Part shown: positions 46,347-54,327 of the stretch, in pieces
How the letters are laid out: each line of letters begins with the position of its first letter
Numbering within the stretch: position 1 is the first letter of the stretch
Origin: Arenimonas oryziterrae DSM 21050 = YC6267
GTDB lineage: Bacteria; Pseudomonadota; Gammaproteobacteria; Xanthomonadales; Xanthomonadaceae
Reading direction: 5' to 3'
DNA length: 64,000 nucleotides
Assembly (NCBI RefSeq): GCF_000420545.1
Contig: NZ_ATVD01000001.1
Coordinates: 1 to 64,000 of the forward strand
Program-made: the position numbers and the translations under genes
The notes under the pieces: generated by a model
Databases searched by the model: none
What the model saw: only the letters and a program-made list of their open reading frames with translations
What the model was told of the DNA's origin: nothing

Positions 46347-47109
46347 GTGTGTGATCGCCGAAGACGAAGACCTGCTGCGCGCTGCCCTCGTGGATCTGCT
46401 GCGCGAGACCTGGCCCGAGCTCGAGATCGTCGCCGAGTGCGACGACGGCGGCAGTGCGCTGGACGCCATCGAAACCTTCCAGCCTGAGGTGGCGTTCCTC
46501 GACATCCGCATGCCCGGCCTGACCGGCCTGGAGGTTGCAGGCGCGATCCCGATAACGAGCCCGACGACGGAAGTAGTCTTCGTGACGGCCTACGACCAGT
46601 ACGCCATCGATGCCTTCGACAAAGGCGCGGTCGACTACCTGCTCAAGCCCATCGCACGCGGACGCCTGATCGCCACCGTGCAGCGCCTGAAGTCACGACT
46701 CGCCGCCGGAAGAACCGACACCGGCGCGTTGACCACCTTGTTGCAACAGCTCGCGACGGCTTTGCCGGCAGCAACGAAACCGCCGCCGCTGGGCTGGATC
46801 ACCGCCAGCACCGGCAAGGAAACCCGGTTGATCATGATCGAGGATGTCGTTTATTTCCGCGCCGACAACAAATACACGGTCGTGATGACCGCCGCTGGCG
46901 AAGCCCTGTTGCGCAAGCCGATCCGCGAGTTGCTCGATGCACTGGATCCGGCGGTCTTCCGGCAGATTCACCGCGCCACCATCGTCAATCTCAAAGCCAT
47001 CGAAGCCATCACCCGCGACGACACCGGCAAGAGCCTGATCAAGCTCAAGTCCCGTCCGGAAACGCTGACCGTCAGCCAATCGTTCATGGCGGTTTTCCGC
47101 AGCATGTGA
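46339..47109 (+). CDS. LytTR-family response regulator
   Basis: 256 residues. Receiver domain with acidic AEDED, phospho-acceptor Asp55 (VAFLDIRMPGLTG) and Lys in YLLKPI. The C-terminal LytTR DNA-binding domain runs from about residue 155 (RLIMIEDVVYFRADNKYTVV, then IHRATIVNLKAI and KSRPETLTVSQSF). It is the output partner of the kinase encoded immediately upstream. Targets are not visible here; LytTR proteins bind direct repeats. Confidence 0.95.
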   Translation: MPKCVIAEDEDLLRAALVDLLRETWPELEIVAECDDGGSALDAIETFQPEVAFLDIRMPGLTGLEVAGAIPITSPTTEVVFVTAYDQYAIDAFDKGAVDYLLKPIARGRLIATVQRLKSRLAAGRTDTGALTTLLQQLATALPAATKPPPLGWITASTGKETRLIMIEDVVYFRADNKYTVVMTAAGEALLRKPIRELLDALDPAVFRQIHRATIVNLKAIEAITRDDTGKSLIKLKSRPETLTVSQSFMAVFRSM

Positions 47110-47152
47110 CGGCAGGCGGCACCTCGGCCACCGATTCTTCAAGGACACTCCC

Positions 47153-47365
47153 ATGCGCAAGTTATTCGCCTTGCTGCTGTTCGTGCTCAATCTCAACGCC
47201 TGCGATTTGGATCCGTCAAAGACGACGCGCGTCAGCGCGATCCGCGAACTCAGTCTTCCCAAGGGGCGCATGCACGAACTGCGCGACCTGCCGAAAGGCT
47301 TCCAATACTGCCTGACGCATGGCGCGAAACCGGTCGCCCCGGCCTGCCGGTTCGCCAAGGCCTGA
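47153..47365 (+). CDS. Small putative lipoprotein
   Basis: 70 residues. MRKLFALLLFVLNLNACDLD has a lipobox-like LNAC, so it is likely a lipoprotein of about 53 mature residues, with basic residues and two more cysteines. It starts 43 nt after the LytTR regulator on the same strand and may share its transcript. No family recognised. Confidence 0.7.
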   Translation: MRKLFALLLFVLNLNACDLDPSKTTRVSAIRELSLPKGRMHELRDLPKGFQYCLTHGAKPVAPACRFAKA

Positions 47366-47374
47366 GCGGCGCGG

Positions 47375-48235
47375 CTAGGACGCGTCTTCGGCGGCGGCTT
47401 CGCGGCCCTGCTGGCGGATGATCGCTTCCTGGCGCGCGTCCTCGATCGACATCATCACCGACTGCACGTCGGCGCTGTGCTCGTCGAATTCGAACTCGCC
47501 GGTCAGCACGGCATCGGGCTTGAGCTCGCCGCGCTCGAACAAGGCCCACATTTCCTCGCCGTAGTGCGTAAGCGCCAGTTCGGGCGCGAAACGGGCGAGG
47601 CAGTCGCGCAGGTTGTGCACGTCGCGCAGCAGCATCGTGCGCGCGGCGTTGTTGCCCGCGGCACTGACGACCTGCGGAAAATCGATGATGACCGGGCCGT
47701 CGGGCGCGACCAGCACGTTGTATTCGGACAGATCGCCGTGGATCAGGCCCAGGCAAAGCATGCGCACCACGTCGGCCATGAGCTCGCGATGGAAATCGCG
47801 CGCCTGTTCCGGCGTCAATTCGACTTCGCCCAGGCGCGGCGCGCTGTGGCCGTTTTCGTCGGTGACCAGGGCCATGACCAGCACGCCGTGAAAATAGCCG
47901 TACGGCCGCGGCACGCAGACGCCGGCATCGGCCAGGCGATAGAGCGCGTCGACTTCGGTGTTCTTCCAGGCGGTTTCCTGCTCGCGGCGACCGAATTTGG
48001 TCGCCTTGCCGATCGCGCGGGTCTCGCGGCTGCCGCGGACCTTGCGCCCTTCCTGGTATTGCACGCGCGCCTGGAAACTGCGTTGCGCCATGTCCTTGTA
48101 GACCTTCGCGCAACGAATGTCGTCACCGGCGCGCACGACGTAAACCGACGCTTCCTTGCCGCTCTTGAGCGGCCGCAGCACCTCGTCGATCACACCGTCA
48201 TCGATCAGGGGCTGCAGACCCTTGGGGGTTTTCAT
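47375..48235 (-). CDS. RIO1-family serine protein kinase
   Basis: 286 residues from the ATG at 48233-48235 (an upstream ATG at 48271 is possible). MKTPKGLQPLIDDGVIDEVL leads the RIO domain; SGKEASVYVV is the P-loop, AKVYK the lysine, MLCLGLIHGDLSEYNVLV the catalytic loop, and VIIDFPQVVS the metal-binding Asp. Bacterial RIO kinases of this type are soluble. The C-terminal 60 residues are acidic. It converges with the small lipoprotein gene. Confidence 0.93.
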   Translation of the reverse strand: MKTPKGLQPLIDDGVIDEVLRPLKSGKEASVYVVRAGDDIRCAKVYKDMAQRSFQARVQYQEGRKVRGSRETRAIGKATKFGRREQETAWKNTEVDALYRLADAGVCVPRPYGYFHGVLVMALVTDENGHSAPRLGEVELTPEQARDFHRELMADVVRMLCLGLIHGDLSEYNVLVAPDGPVIIDFPQVVSAAGNNAARTMLLRDVHNLRDCLARFAPELALTHYGEEMWALFERGELKPDAVLTGEFEFDEHSADVQSVMMSIEDARQEAIIRQQGREAAAEDAS

Positions 48236-48296
48236 CAGGGACGGCGCGGTTCGCAAACAGGGGGCGGCCATTATGACCTGTTTCCCGGGGGCGGAC

Positions 48297-49301
48297 CTAC
48301 GCGGTGGGCTCCCAGCGGGCTTCGTCGACGATCGTGCGGTTGCGGCCTTCGCTCTTGCTCCGGTACAGCGCCGCATCCGCACGCGCGAGCCACGACTGCC
48401 AGTCTTCGCCGCGACGCAGGGCGGCACCGCCGATCGACACCGTCACCGGGCCGTCGTCGCAGCGCAGGCGGTCGGCGATGCGCACGCGCACATGCCGGTC
48501 GATCGCCAGCAGGGCCTGGGCATCGGTGCCGGGCATGAGCAGGACGAATTCCTCGCCACCAAAACGGAAGCAACGATCGGCCTTGCGCGTGCAGTCGCGG
48601 ATCAGACCGGCGAAGCGCACCAGCACCTCGTCGCCGGCCTCGTGGCCGTAGTGGTCGTTGATGCGCTTGAAATGATCCAGATCGAGCATCGCCAATCCGA
48701 AGGCGGAGCCGTCGCGTTTGCTGATCTCCACCGCCAGCTGCAATTCGCGTTCCATCGCGCGCCGGTTCTGCATGCCCGTCAGCGGGTCGAGCGTGGCGAG
48801 CAGTTCCAGCTGCTCGCGCTGCGTCTCGGTGCGGTACGCGAACACGAATGCGACCATGCCCGACACCGCCGCCGTAGCCAGGAACATCGCCAGCTGCATA
48901 TTGGAATCGTAAGCCCGGTGCTGCACGGTCAGGATCAGCATCGCGATCGCCGTCACCAGCACGGCGACGTTGCGGCTGAGCAGCAGGAAATTCCCCAGCA
49001 GCGCCGGATACATCCAGTACAGCCCCGGCGGACCGAGCACCGTCGCGCTGGCCAGACAGCCGACCGTGTTCACGATGGCGACGAACAGGCTTGCCGCACG
49101 CCGGTCCTCGTTGCGCCAGGCATGCGCAACCGCGGCGAGAATGCTGATGACGATGGCGAGATCGAGCGTACCGGCGACCGCGTTGCCGCTGACGAACCGG
49201 TAGACCGCGAAAGGCAGGATGCCGAACAAGGCCGCGCCGCCGAACGATGTGATGATCGTCAGCTGGAAGTCGGTCCGCAGCCTCTGCACCAGTGCGCGCA
49301 T
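48297..49301 (-). CDS. Membrane-bound diguanylate cyclase
   Basis: 334 residues. Hydrophobic segments cover about residues 12-150 (ITSFGGAALFGILPFAVYRF, LATAAVSGMVAFVFAYR). GGDEF domain: TLDPLTGMQNRRAMERELQL, LAMLDLDHFKRINDHYGHEA and intact RFGGEEFVLLM. It should synthesise c-di-GMP. It is the second of two complete membrane GGDEF proteins in the window. Confidence 0.95.
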   Translation of the reverse strand: MRALVQRLRTDFQLTIITSFGGAALFGILPFAVYRFVSGNAVAGTLDLAIVISILAAVAHAWRNEDRRAASLFVAIVNTVGCLASATVLGPPGLYWMYPALLGNFLLLSRNVAVLVTAIAMLILTVQHRAYDSNMQLAMFLATAAVSGMVAFVFAYRTETQREQLELLATLDPLTGMQNRRAMERELQLAVEISKRDGSAFGLAMLDLDHFKRINDHYGHEAGDEVLVRFAGLIRDCTRKADRCFRFGGEEFVLLMPGTDAQALLAIDRHVRVRIADRLRCDDGPVTVSIGGAALRRGEDWQSWLARADAALYRSKSEGRNRTIVDEARWEPTA

Positions 49302-49381
49302 CCCTCCCCCCCGGGTGGCTTGCCCCTAGCCTACGCCTAAAGAAGCGGCGAATCCCAGCCCGGCCCTCGACCAACCCCGGT

Positions 49382-50374
49382 TCAGGCCGACAGGGCCTGC
49401 ATCGCCAGCGCGAACGAATGCAGTCGCGCGGCGTGATCGAAGATGTTCGCCGTGAGCAGAAGCTCGTCCGGGCGATGACGTGCGACGAACGCGGCGATAC
49501 CCGCGCGTACCGTGTCCGGCGCACCGACCACGGCACAGGCCAGCGCCCGGTCGACGCCGGCCTTCTCCACCGGCGTGCAGAATTCGCGGATCGCCCCGGC
49601 CGAGGCCAACGGCGGTGGTATGAGTCCCGGCCGGCCGCGGCGCAGGTTCACGAATGCCTGCTGCTGCGTGGTGAAAAGACGCGCGGCCTCAGCGTCGTCG
49701 TCGGCGGCGACCACGTTCAGCGCCAGCATGACGTGGGGCGTCGACAGGCGCGCCGACGGCTGGAATTCACGGCGGTAGAGCGCGATCGCCTCATCAAGCG
49801 CCTCCGGCGCGAAATGCGAGGCGAAGGCATACGGCAGTCCCAGGGCAGCGGCCAGGCGCGCGCCGAAAAGACTCGATCCGAGGATCCATGCTTGCACGTC
49901 CGTGCCGGCACCCGGTACGGCACGCACCGGCTGGTCGTCGGTGGCCGGTTCGAAATAGCGCAGGAGTTCGACGACATCGGCCGGAAATTCATCCGCGCCC
50001 TGGTAATAGCGACGCAGCGCGCGCGTGGCCGCCTGATCGGTGCCGGGCGCGCGACCCAGTCCCAGATCGATGCGCCCCGGATACAGCGATGCCAGCGTGC
50101 CGAATTGTTCGGCGACCTGCAGCGGCGCGTGGTTGGGCAGCATGATGCCGCCGGCCCCGACACGAATCGTCGACGTCCCGCCAGCGACATGGCCGATCAA
50201 CACCGCCGTCGCCGCACTCGCGATGCCGGGCATGTTGTGATGCTCGGCCAGCCAGTACCGGCGATACCCCAGCCGCTCGCCCGCCTGCGCGAGTTCGAGC
50301 GTATTGGCGAAGGTCTGCGTCGGCGTACTGCCCACGGTGACCGGCGCGAGATCGAGGATGGACAAGGGAATCAT
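49382..50374 (-). CDS. Luciferase-like flavin-dependent oxidoreductase
   Basis: 330 residues from the ATG at 50372-50374 (or 18 nt earlier). [40 protein letters not shown] and GSGGIMLPN-like [13 protein letters not shown] are markers of the MsnO8/LLM flavin oxidoreductase family. Cytosolic TIM barrel using FMN. Substrate unknown. Divergent from the pseudouridine synthase gene, with repeat copy 1 between them. Confidence 0.93.
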   Translation of the reverse strand: MIPLSILDLAPVTVGSTPTQTFANTLELAQAGERLGYRRYWLAEHHNMPGIASAATAVLIGHVAGGTSTIRVGAGGIMLPNHAPLQVAEQFGTLASLYPGRIDLGLGRAPGTDQAATRALRRYYQGADEFPADVVELLRYFEPATDDQPVRAVPGAGTDVQAWILGSSLFGARLAAALGLPYAFASHFAPEALDEAIALYRREFQPSARLSTPHVMLALNVVAADDDAEAARLFTTQQQAFVNLRRGRPGLIPPPLASAGAIREFCTPVEKAGVDRALACAVVGAPDTVRAGIAAFVARHRPDELLLTANIFDHAARLHSFALAMQALSA

Positions 50375-50467
50375 GCAAAGCCCCACGAACACGGGAGCCT
50401 CCTACATGGGGTCGAACCCACACGACACAATCGCCGGGCCTAGACCAGGCTTGCGACGAACGGTCCA

Positions 50468-50536
50468 GCGCCCTTGCGTCCGCGTTTCGACCAAGCCGGT
50501 AACGTGCGGCGACTCGAAACGCGGGCGCAAGGGCGC
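50468..50536 (+). repeat. Conserved-core hairpin repeat, copy 1 (+)
   Basis: Left arm 50468-50490, centre 50491-50513, right arm 50514-50536. The arms are complementary at 22 of 23 positions. The centre contains AAGCCGGTAACGTGCGGC, invariant in the plus-type copies. Copy 1 stands alone in the divergent region before the pseudouridine synthase gene. Confidence 0.95.
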
Positions 50537-50598
50537 CAACGCGACGCCCTCCGGCAGTCATGCGCTTACACTGACGAACATTCCCACAGGTTTCCCCC

Positions 50599-51321
50599 AT
50601 GTCCGATCCGGTTCGCCTCGCCAAACGCGTCATCGAACTGACCGGCTGCTCGCGCCTGGAGGCCGAGCAATACATCGAGGGCGGCTGGGTGCGCGTGGAC
50701 GGCGAACTGATCGACGAACCGCAGTTCATGGTGTCCGGGCAACAGGTCGAACTCGATGCGAACGCCCAACTCGCACCCACCGAACCGGCCACCCTGCTGC
50801 TGCACAAGCCCTCCGGCTTCGACTCCGTCGACGGCCCGCAACCGGCGGCGCCGCTGTTGAATGCCGATTCGCGCTGGCAGGACGACCCCACCGGCATCCG
50901 TTTCCTGCGCCGGCATTTCGCCCGCCAGACGGCCGTCATGCCCCTCGAACGCGACGCCAGCGGCCTGCTCGTCTACACCCAGGACGGCCGACTCCTGCGC
51001 CGCATCGGCGAAGACGCCGATCGCATCGAACAGGAATTCGTCGTCGAAGTCGCCGGCGAAATCAAACCCTACGGCCTGCGCCAGCTCGCCCTCGGCCTGC
51101 ACTACCAGGGCCGCGCGCCCGCGCCGGCGAAAGTCAGCTGGCAAAACGAAACCCGCCTGCGCTTCGCCATGAAAGGTGTCCGCGACGGCCAGATCACCGC
51201 GATGTGCGCCGAAGTCGGCCTGCAGGTCGTCTCGATCAAACGCCTGCGCATCGGCCGCGTCTCGCTCGCCAAGATGCCCATCGGCCAATGGCGCTATCTG
51301 CCTGGGAACGAGCGGTTGTAG
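50599..51321 (+). CDS. rRNA pseudouridine synthase, RluB/E/F type
   Basis: 240 residues. An S4-like RNA-binding domain covers about residues 1-60 (RLAKRVIELTGCSRLEAEQY, GGWVRVDGELI). The RsuA/RluB catalytic region follows: LLLHKPSGFDSV and the catalytic block MPLERDASGLLVYTQDGRLL with Asp in ERDASG. LRIGRVSLAKMPIGQWRYL near the end is typical. It isomerises a specific uridine in rRNA; the site cannot be assigned. It lies between repeat copies 1 and 2. Confidence 0.95.
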   Translation: MSDPVRLAKRVIELTGCSRLEAEQYIEGGWVRVDGELIDEPQFMVSGQQVELDANAQLAPTEPATLLLHKPSGFDSVDGPQPAAPLLNADSRWQDDPTGIRFLRRHFARQTAVMPLERDASGLLVYTQDGRLLRRIGEDADRIEQEFVVEVAGEIKPYGLRQLALGLHYQGRAPAPAKVSWQNETRLRFAMKGVRDGQITAMCAEVGLQVVSIKRLRIGRVSLAKMPIGQWRYLPGNERL

Positions 51322-51351
51322 AGCGGTTGTAGAGCGGGGCTTTCGCCGTAG

Positions 51352-51420
51352 GCGGTCTTGCATTCGCGCTCCGAGTCGCCGCACGGTACCGGCTTGGTCG
51401 GAGCGCGAACGCAAGCCCGC
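51352..51420 (-). repeat. Conserved-core hairpin repeat, copy 2 (-)
   Basis: Arms 51352-51374 and 51398-51420, complementary at 21 of 23 positions; centre 51375-51397 in minus orientation with one base changed (CACGGTACC instead of CACGTTACC). Its arm sequence is unique in the set. Confidence 0.95.
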
Positions 51421-51501
51421 TCGACCAAACGCAGAAAATTTATGGGAAAAGCAAAAGCATCAAGCAGAGCTTTCCCGCCGTGATGTACCTCAACCGATCG
51501 A

Positions 51502-51570
51502 GCGCCCTTGTGCTCGCGATTCAACCAAGCCGGTAACGTGCGGCGACTTGAAGCGCGAGCACAAGGGCGC
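51502..51570 (+). repeat. Conserved-core hairpin repeat, copy 3 (+)
   Basis: Arms 51502-51524 and 51548-51570, complementary at 22 of 23 positions; centre 51525-51547 identical to copy 1. The arms differ from copy 1 with matching changes on both sides. Confidence 0.95.
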
Positions 51571-51637
51571 CCTCAGCGTCGCAGCATCGATGTGCGAGCT
51601 TGGAATCATCAAGAGATCAAAATCGTCCATGGCGAAG
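51571..51637. repeat. Inter-element spacer B, copy 1
   Basis: 67 nt between copies 3 (+) and 4 (-). It starts with GCAGCATCGATGTGCGAGC after a few bases and includes GGAATCATCAAGAGATCAAA. A close copy lies at 53187-53253, and its first part recurs after copy 5. Confidence 0.85.
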
Positions 51638-51706
51638 GCGGTCTTGCCTGCGCATTTCGAGTCGCCGCACGTTACCGGCTTGGTCGAACTGCGCAGGCAA
51701 GACCGC
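51638..51706 (-). repeat. Conserved-core hairpin repeat, copy 4 (-)
   Basis: Arms 51638-51660 and 51684-51706, complementary at 22 of 23 positions; centre 51661-51683 in minus orientation. Arms identical to copy 6 and nearly so to copy 8. Confidence 0.95.
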
Positions 51707-51776
51707 CAGACCAACCGTAGAAAATTGAATGAAAAACCGACGGTTTTGTAAGCAATGATGTACCTCATCCGGTCTA

Positions 51777-51845
51777 GCGCCCTTGTGCTCGCGATTCAAC
51801 CAAGCCGGTAACGTGCGGCGACTTGAAGCGCGAGCACAAGGGCGC
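51777..51845 (+). repeat. Conserved-core hairpin repeat, copy 5 (+)
   Basis: Arms 51777-51799 and 51823-51845; centre 51800-51822. Arms identical to copy 3. The spacer before it contains the separate hairpin AAAACCGACGGTTTT. Confidence 0.95.
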
Positions 51846-52055
51846 TTTCTGCGACGCAGCATCGATGTGCACGCTGCGAGCCGAAACATCATGCCAAGCC
51901 AAGAAATCGTGTTCACCTAAATGAACCCGAAAATATTTCATTAAAAACCCATCGCAAACAGCCGTTTTTGCTGACCGCCAGCTGAAGCGGTGCTTACATG
52001 TTGACCGCTGTGGCTGTTAGCCTCGAAAGCCCCCCGCTGCTCAGAGGCCACTGCC

Positions 52056-52583
52056 ATGTCCATCTGGAAAGATCAGTCCCCCGCCAAGCCCGCACCGACG
52101 CCTGCGCCCGACACCAAAGAGGCCAACCGTCCCAGTTTCGTTCCGCCCGAACCCGAACCCTTCCGCGCCGCCCCCACCCCGCCCGCGCGTACCGAGCCCG
52201 ACGTCGTGCGCAAGGAATCCACCATCGCCGCCGACATCACCATCGAAGGCAAGATCGATGGCGCCGGCAGCGTCCGCATCCACGGCAAGTTCAAGGGCGA
52301 CGTCAACGTCCAGGGCGACTTGACCATCGAGTCCGGCGCCAAGGTCACCGGCGGCGTGCATGCCGACAAAGTCATGGTCTCCGGCGAACTCGAAGGCAAT
52401 ATCGAAAGCGCCTCGCGTGTCGAACTGCTTGCGACCGGCGTCATCATCGGCGACGTCAAAGCCACCTCAATGACTGTTGCCGCCGGTGCCCGCATGCGCG
52501 GCCAGGCCGATTTCGGCTGGGACGACAAAGCCGGGAAGTCCGGCCGCAATGGCGGCCACGCGGAGAGCGGTTCGAGCTCATGA
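52056..52583 (+). CDS. Bactofilin
   Basis: 175 residues. The bactofilin (DUF583) beta-helix core covers about residues 50-155, with repeating strands such as STIAADITIEGKIDGAGSVR, IHGKFKGDVNVQGDLTIESG and VTGGVHADKVMVSGELEGN. The ends are Pro-rich and Gly/Ser-rich and disordered, as usual. Bactofilins polymerise into cytoskeletal filaments linked to cell shape or polar functions. It overlaps the zinc-ribbon gene by 4 nt. Both flanks carry the repeat arrays. Confidence 0.95.
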   Translation: MSIWKDQSPAKPAPTPAPDTKEANRPSFVPPEPEPFRAAPTPPARTEPDVVRKESTIAADITIEGKIDGAGSVRIHGKFKGDVNVQGDLTIESGAKVTGGVHADKVMVSGELEGNIESASRVELLATGVIIGDVKATSMTVAAGARMRGQADFGWDDKAGKSGRNGGHAESGSSS

Positions 52584-52951
52584 GCAATCTGCGCCCGGGC
52601 ACTCCAGGGGCAACCCGCGAGTGCCCGCATTGCAAGGAAGCCATCCTCGAAAGCGCGGCGATCTGTCCGGGCTGCAAGCATCATTTGCGCTTCGAGCCCG
52701 GCGCAATCGCGACCGACCCCGGCACGCTGACGCCGCTGCGCATCGAAGGCAGCATCCGCCACCCGCCCGATGGCGACCCCTGGGAATACAACGTCGTCGT
52801 CTCGATCCGCAACGATCGCGGCGAGGAAATCGCCCGCAAACTCATCGGCGTCGGCGCGATCAATCCCAACGAAATGCGCACGTTCACCCTCGCGGTGGAA
52901 GTGATGCCCGTGAAATCCAAAAAACCGCTGAAGGCCGGCACAAGGCACTGA
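52580..52951 (+). CDS. Zinc-ribbon protein coupled to bactofilin
   Basis: 123 residues from the ATG at 52580, overlapping the bactofilin stop (ATGA). An N-terminal zinc ribbon (ECPHCKEAILESAAICPGCK) precedes a beta-rich domain (LRIEGSIRHPPDGDPWEYNV, ARKLIGVGAINPNEMRTFTL). No membrane segment. It probably works with the bactofilin, but this is by position only. The tail is basic (KSKKPLKAGTRH). Confidence 0.85.
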   Translation: MSNLRPGTPGATRECPHCKEAILESAAICPGCKHHLRFEPGAIATDPGTLTPLRIEGSIRHPPDGDPWEYNVVVSIRNDRGEEIARKLIGVGAINPNEMRTFTLAVEVMPVKSKKPLKAGTRH

Positions 52952-52967
52952 GCTTTCTTCGCGAAGG

Positions 52968-53036
52968 GCGGTCTTGCCTGCGCATTTCGAGTCGCCGCAC
53001 GTTACCGGCTTGGTCGAACTGCGCAGGCAAGACCGC
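52968..53036 (-). repeat. Conserved-core hairpin repeat, copy 6 (-)
   Basis: Arms 52968-52990 and 53014-53036; centre 52991-53013. Arms and centre identical to copy 4. It begins 16 nt after the zinc-ribbon stop. Confidence 0.95.
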
Positions 53037-53117
53037 CAGACCAACCGCAGACAATTTATGGGAAAAGCAAAAGCACCAGCCCATGCTTTTCCGCAGTGGC
53101 GTACCTCAACAGACAGA

Positions 53118-53186
53118 GCGCCCTTGCGTCCGCGATTCAACCAAGCCGGTAACGTGCGGCAGTTCAGAGAGCGAACGAGAGGGCGC
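53118..53186 (+). repeat. Conserved-core hairpin repeat, copy 7 (+), decayed
   Basis: Left arm 53118-53140 and first 20 bases of the centre are intact, but the right part (from about 53161) has diverged, so pairing is only partial. This is the only degenerate copy of nine. Confidence 0.85.
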
Positions 53187-53253
53187 CAATCGCGACGCAG
53201 CATCGATGTACGAGCTTGGAATCATCAAAAGATCAAAAGCGTCCATCGCAATG
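53187..53253. repeat. Inter-element spacer B, copy 2
   Basis: 67 nt between copies 7 (+) and 8 (-); close copy of 51571-51637 (GCAGCATCGATGTACGAGC, GGAATCATCAAAAGATCAAA). Confidence 0.85.
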
Positions 53254-53322
53254 GCAGTCTTGCCTGCGCATTTCGAGTCGCCGCACGTTACCGGCTTGGT
53301 CGAACTGCGCAGGCAAGACCGC
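53254..53322 (-). repeat. Conserved-core hairpin repeat, copy 8 (-)
   Basis: Arms 53254-53276 and 53300-53322; centre 53277-53299 in minus orientation. One base of the left arm differs from copies 4 and 6. Confidence 0.95.
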
Positions 53323-53403
53323 CAGACCAACCGCAGAAAATTTATGGGAAAAGCAAGGGCATCAAGCACAGCTTTCCCGCTGTGATGTACCTCAACAGAC
53401 AAA

Positions 53404-53472
53404 GCGCCCTTGCGTCCGCGATTCAACCAAGCCGGTAACGTGCGGCGACTTGAAGCGCGGACGCAAGGGCGC
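53404..53472 (+). repeat. Conserved-core hairpin repeat, copy 9 (+)
   Basis: Arms 53404-53426 and 53450-53472, complementary at 22 of 23 positions; centre 53427-53449. Compared with copies 3 and 5, the middle of both arms has changed together. Confidence 0.95.
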
Positions 53473-53507
53473 CAATCGCGACACCGTTGCGGAATGCGAG
53501 CTTCCCC

Positions 53508-53774
53508 TCAGCGCAACTGACTATCCTTGCTCCCCCGCCGGTTGTACCCACTGAACCCATCCCCTTCCGCATCGTGGATTTCCTGACAGGAAACGCAGCG
53601 ACGCACGCCCGGCACAGCCTTGCGCCGTGCCGCGGGAATTTTTTCGTCGCAGTCTTCGCAGCGCAGCAGTCCCGGGCCTTGCGGCAGCTGGCTGCGCACC
53701 CGCTTGATGCCGTCCTTGATCGTCGCATCGATCTGGTCTTGCACGGCGCCGTCGCCGGCCCAGCCGGTAGCCAT
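53508..53774 (-). CDS. DksA/TraR-type zinc-finger protein
   Basis: 88 residues. C4 zinc finger CEDCDEKIPAARR...RRCVSCQEIHD matches the DksA/TraR C-terminal domain; a short helical N-terminus (DQIDATIKDGIKRVRSQL) replaces the long coiled coil of DksA, as in short TraR-like paralogues. These proteins can bind the RNA polymerase secondary channel. Whether this one does so is not known. Confidence 0.92.
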   Translation of the reverse strand: MATGWAGDGAVQDQIDATIKDGIKRVRSQLPQGPGLLRCEDCDEKIPAARRKAVPGVRRCVSCQEIHDAEGDGFSGYNRRGSKDSQLR

Positions 53775-53856
53775 GGCTGTCTCCGCAAATCCTGAAGGGG
53801 AAGGCGATTTTACGCCTTCCGCCCGAAAAGGTCCGCTGAACCGCGGCCAGCCGCGT

Positions 53857-54246
53857 TCACCAAAGAGGTTTGAGGACCATCAGCAGCCCCACCAACCCCG
53901 CCGCCCAGATCACCGTGCGCAGATACGGAATGCCGGCCGCATACACCGGCACGTAGGCCACCCGCGCCCAGAAATAGATCTGCGCACCCAGCGCCGTTTG
54001 CCCGTCGTTCTTCTGCAACAGCGTCACCAGGAGCACCGCGACCGCGAAAAACGGGAACGTCTCCAGGAAATTTTTCGAGGCCCGATCCAGCCGCCCGGCC
54101 ACGCCGGTCAGCGGTGGCGGCACGCCATCGCGCGGGCCGGCATTCCAACCCAGGCCACGCTGTTGCGTGGTCAGTGTCGCGGCCAGGCCGATCTGCACCA
54201 GACCCAGCACCATCGCCCACACCAACATCTTCAGTTCGATGCTCAT
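53857..54246 (-). CDS. MAPEG-family membrane protein
   Basis: 129 residues with four hydrophobic helices (LKMLVWAMVLGLVQIGLAAT, FLETFPFFAVAVLLVTLLQ, IYFWARVAYVPVYAAGIPYL, VIWAAGLVGLLMVLKPL). RASKNFLETFPFFA and AQIYFWARVAYVP are characteristic of the bacterial MAPEG (membrane-associated eicosanoid/glutathione metabolism) family. Substrate unknown. Confidence 0.93.
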   Translation of the reverse strand: MSIELKMLVWAMVLGLVQIGLAATLTTQQRGLGWNAGPRDGVPPPLTGVAGRLDRASKNFLETFPFFAVAVLLVTLLQKNDGQTALGAQIYFWARVAYVPVYAAGIPYLRTVIWAAGLVGLLMVLKPLW

Positions 54247-54327
54247 TCCTACCTCCCGTCGTGATTGCGTTCGCCACGTCGCCTTCCCCGGCGGCGTGCC
54301 CCGGCCCAGCCTACGCTACAGACCGGC

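Larger units (their letters stand above)
51322..52055. other. Repeat array I, no gene
   Basis: 734 nt between the pseudouridine synthase and bactofilin genes. It holds repeat copies 2, 3, 4 and 5 with spacers of two kinds. The last about 200 nt before bactofilin is A/T-richer and non-repetitive and presumably holds its promoter; no clear -35/-10 pair was assigned. Short open frames here are products of the repeats. Confidence 0.85.
52952..53507. other. Repeat array II, no gene
   Basis: 556 nt between the zinc-ribbon gene and the DksA-like gene. It holds copies 6 to 9 with the same A and B spacers as array I. No supported gene; short frames are repeat products. Confidence 0.85.

Noticed and set aside
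50468-53472. Repeat arrays as a CRISPR locus
   Set aside because: Units alternate in orientation, the spacers are themselves repeated rather than unique, and there are no cas genes.
50468-53472. Repeats as integron attC sites
   Set aside because: No integrase, no cassette-like promoterless genes in one direction, and the conserved part is the centre rather than the outer core sites.
51294-53554. Short open frames inside the repeat arrays with similar predicted peptides
   Set aside because: The similarity comes from the DNA repeats on both strands; no ribosome-binding sites or independent constraint.
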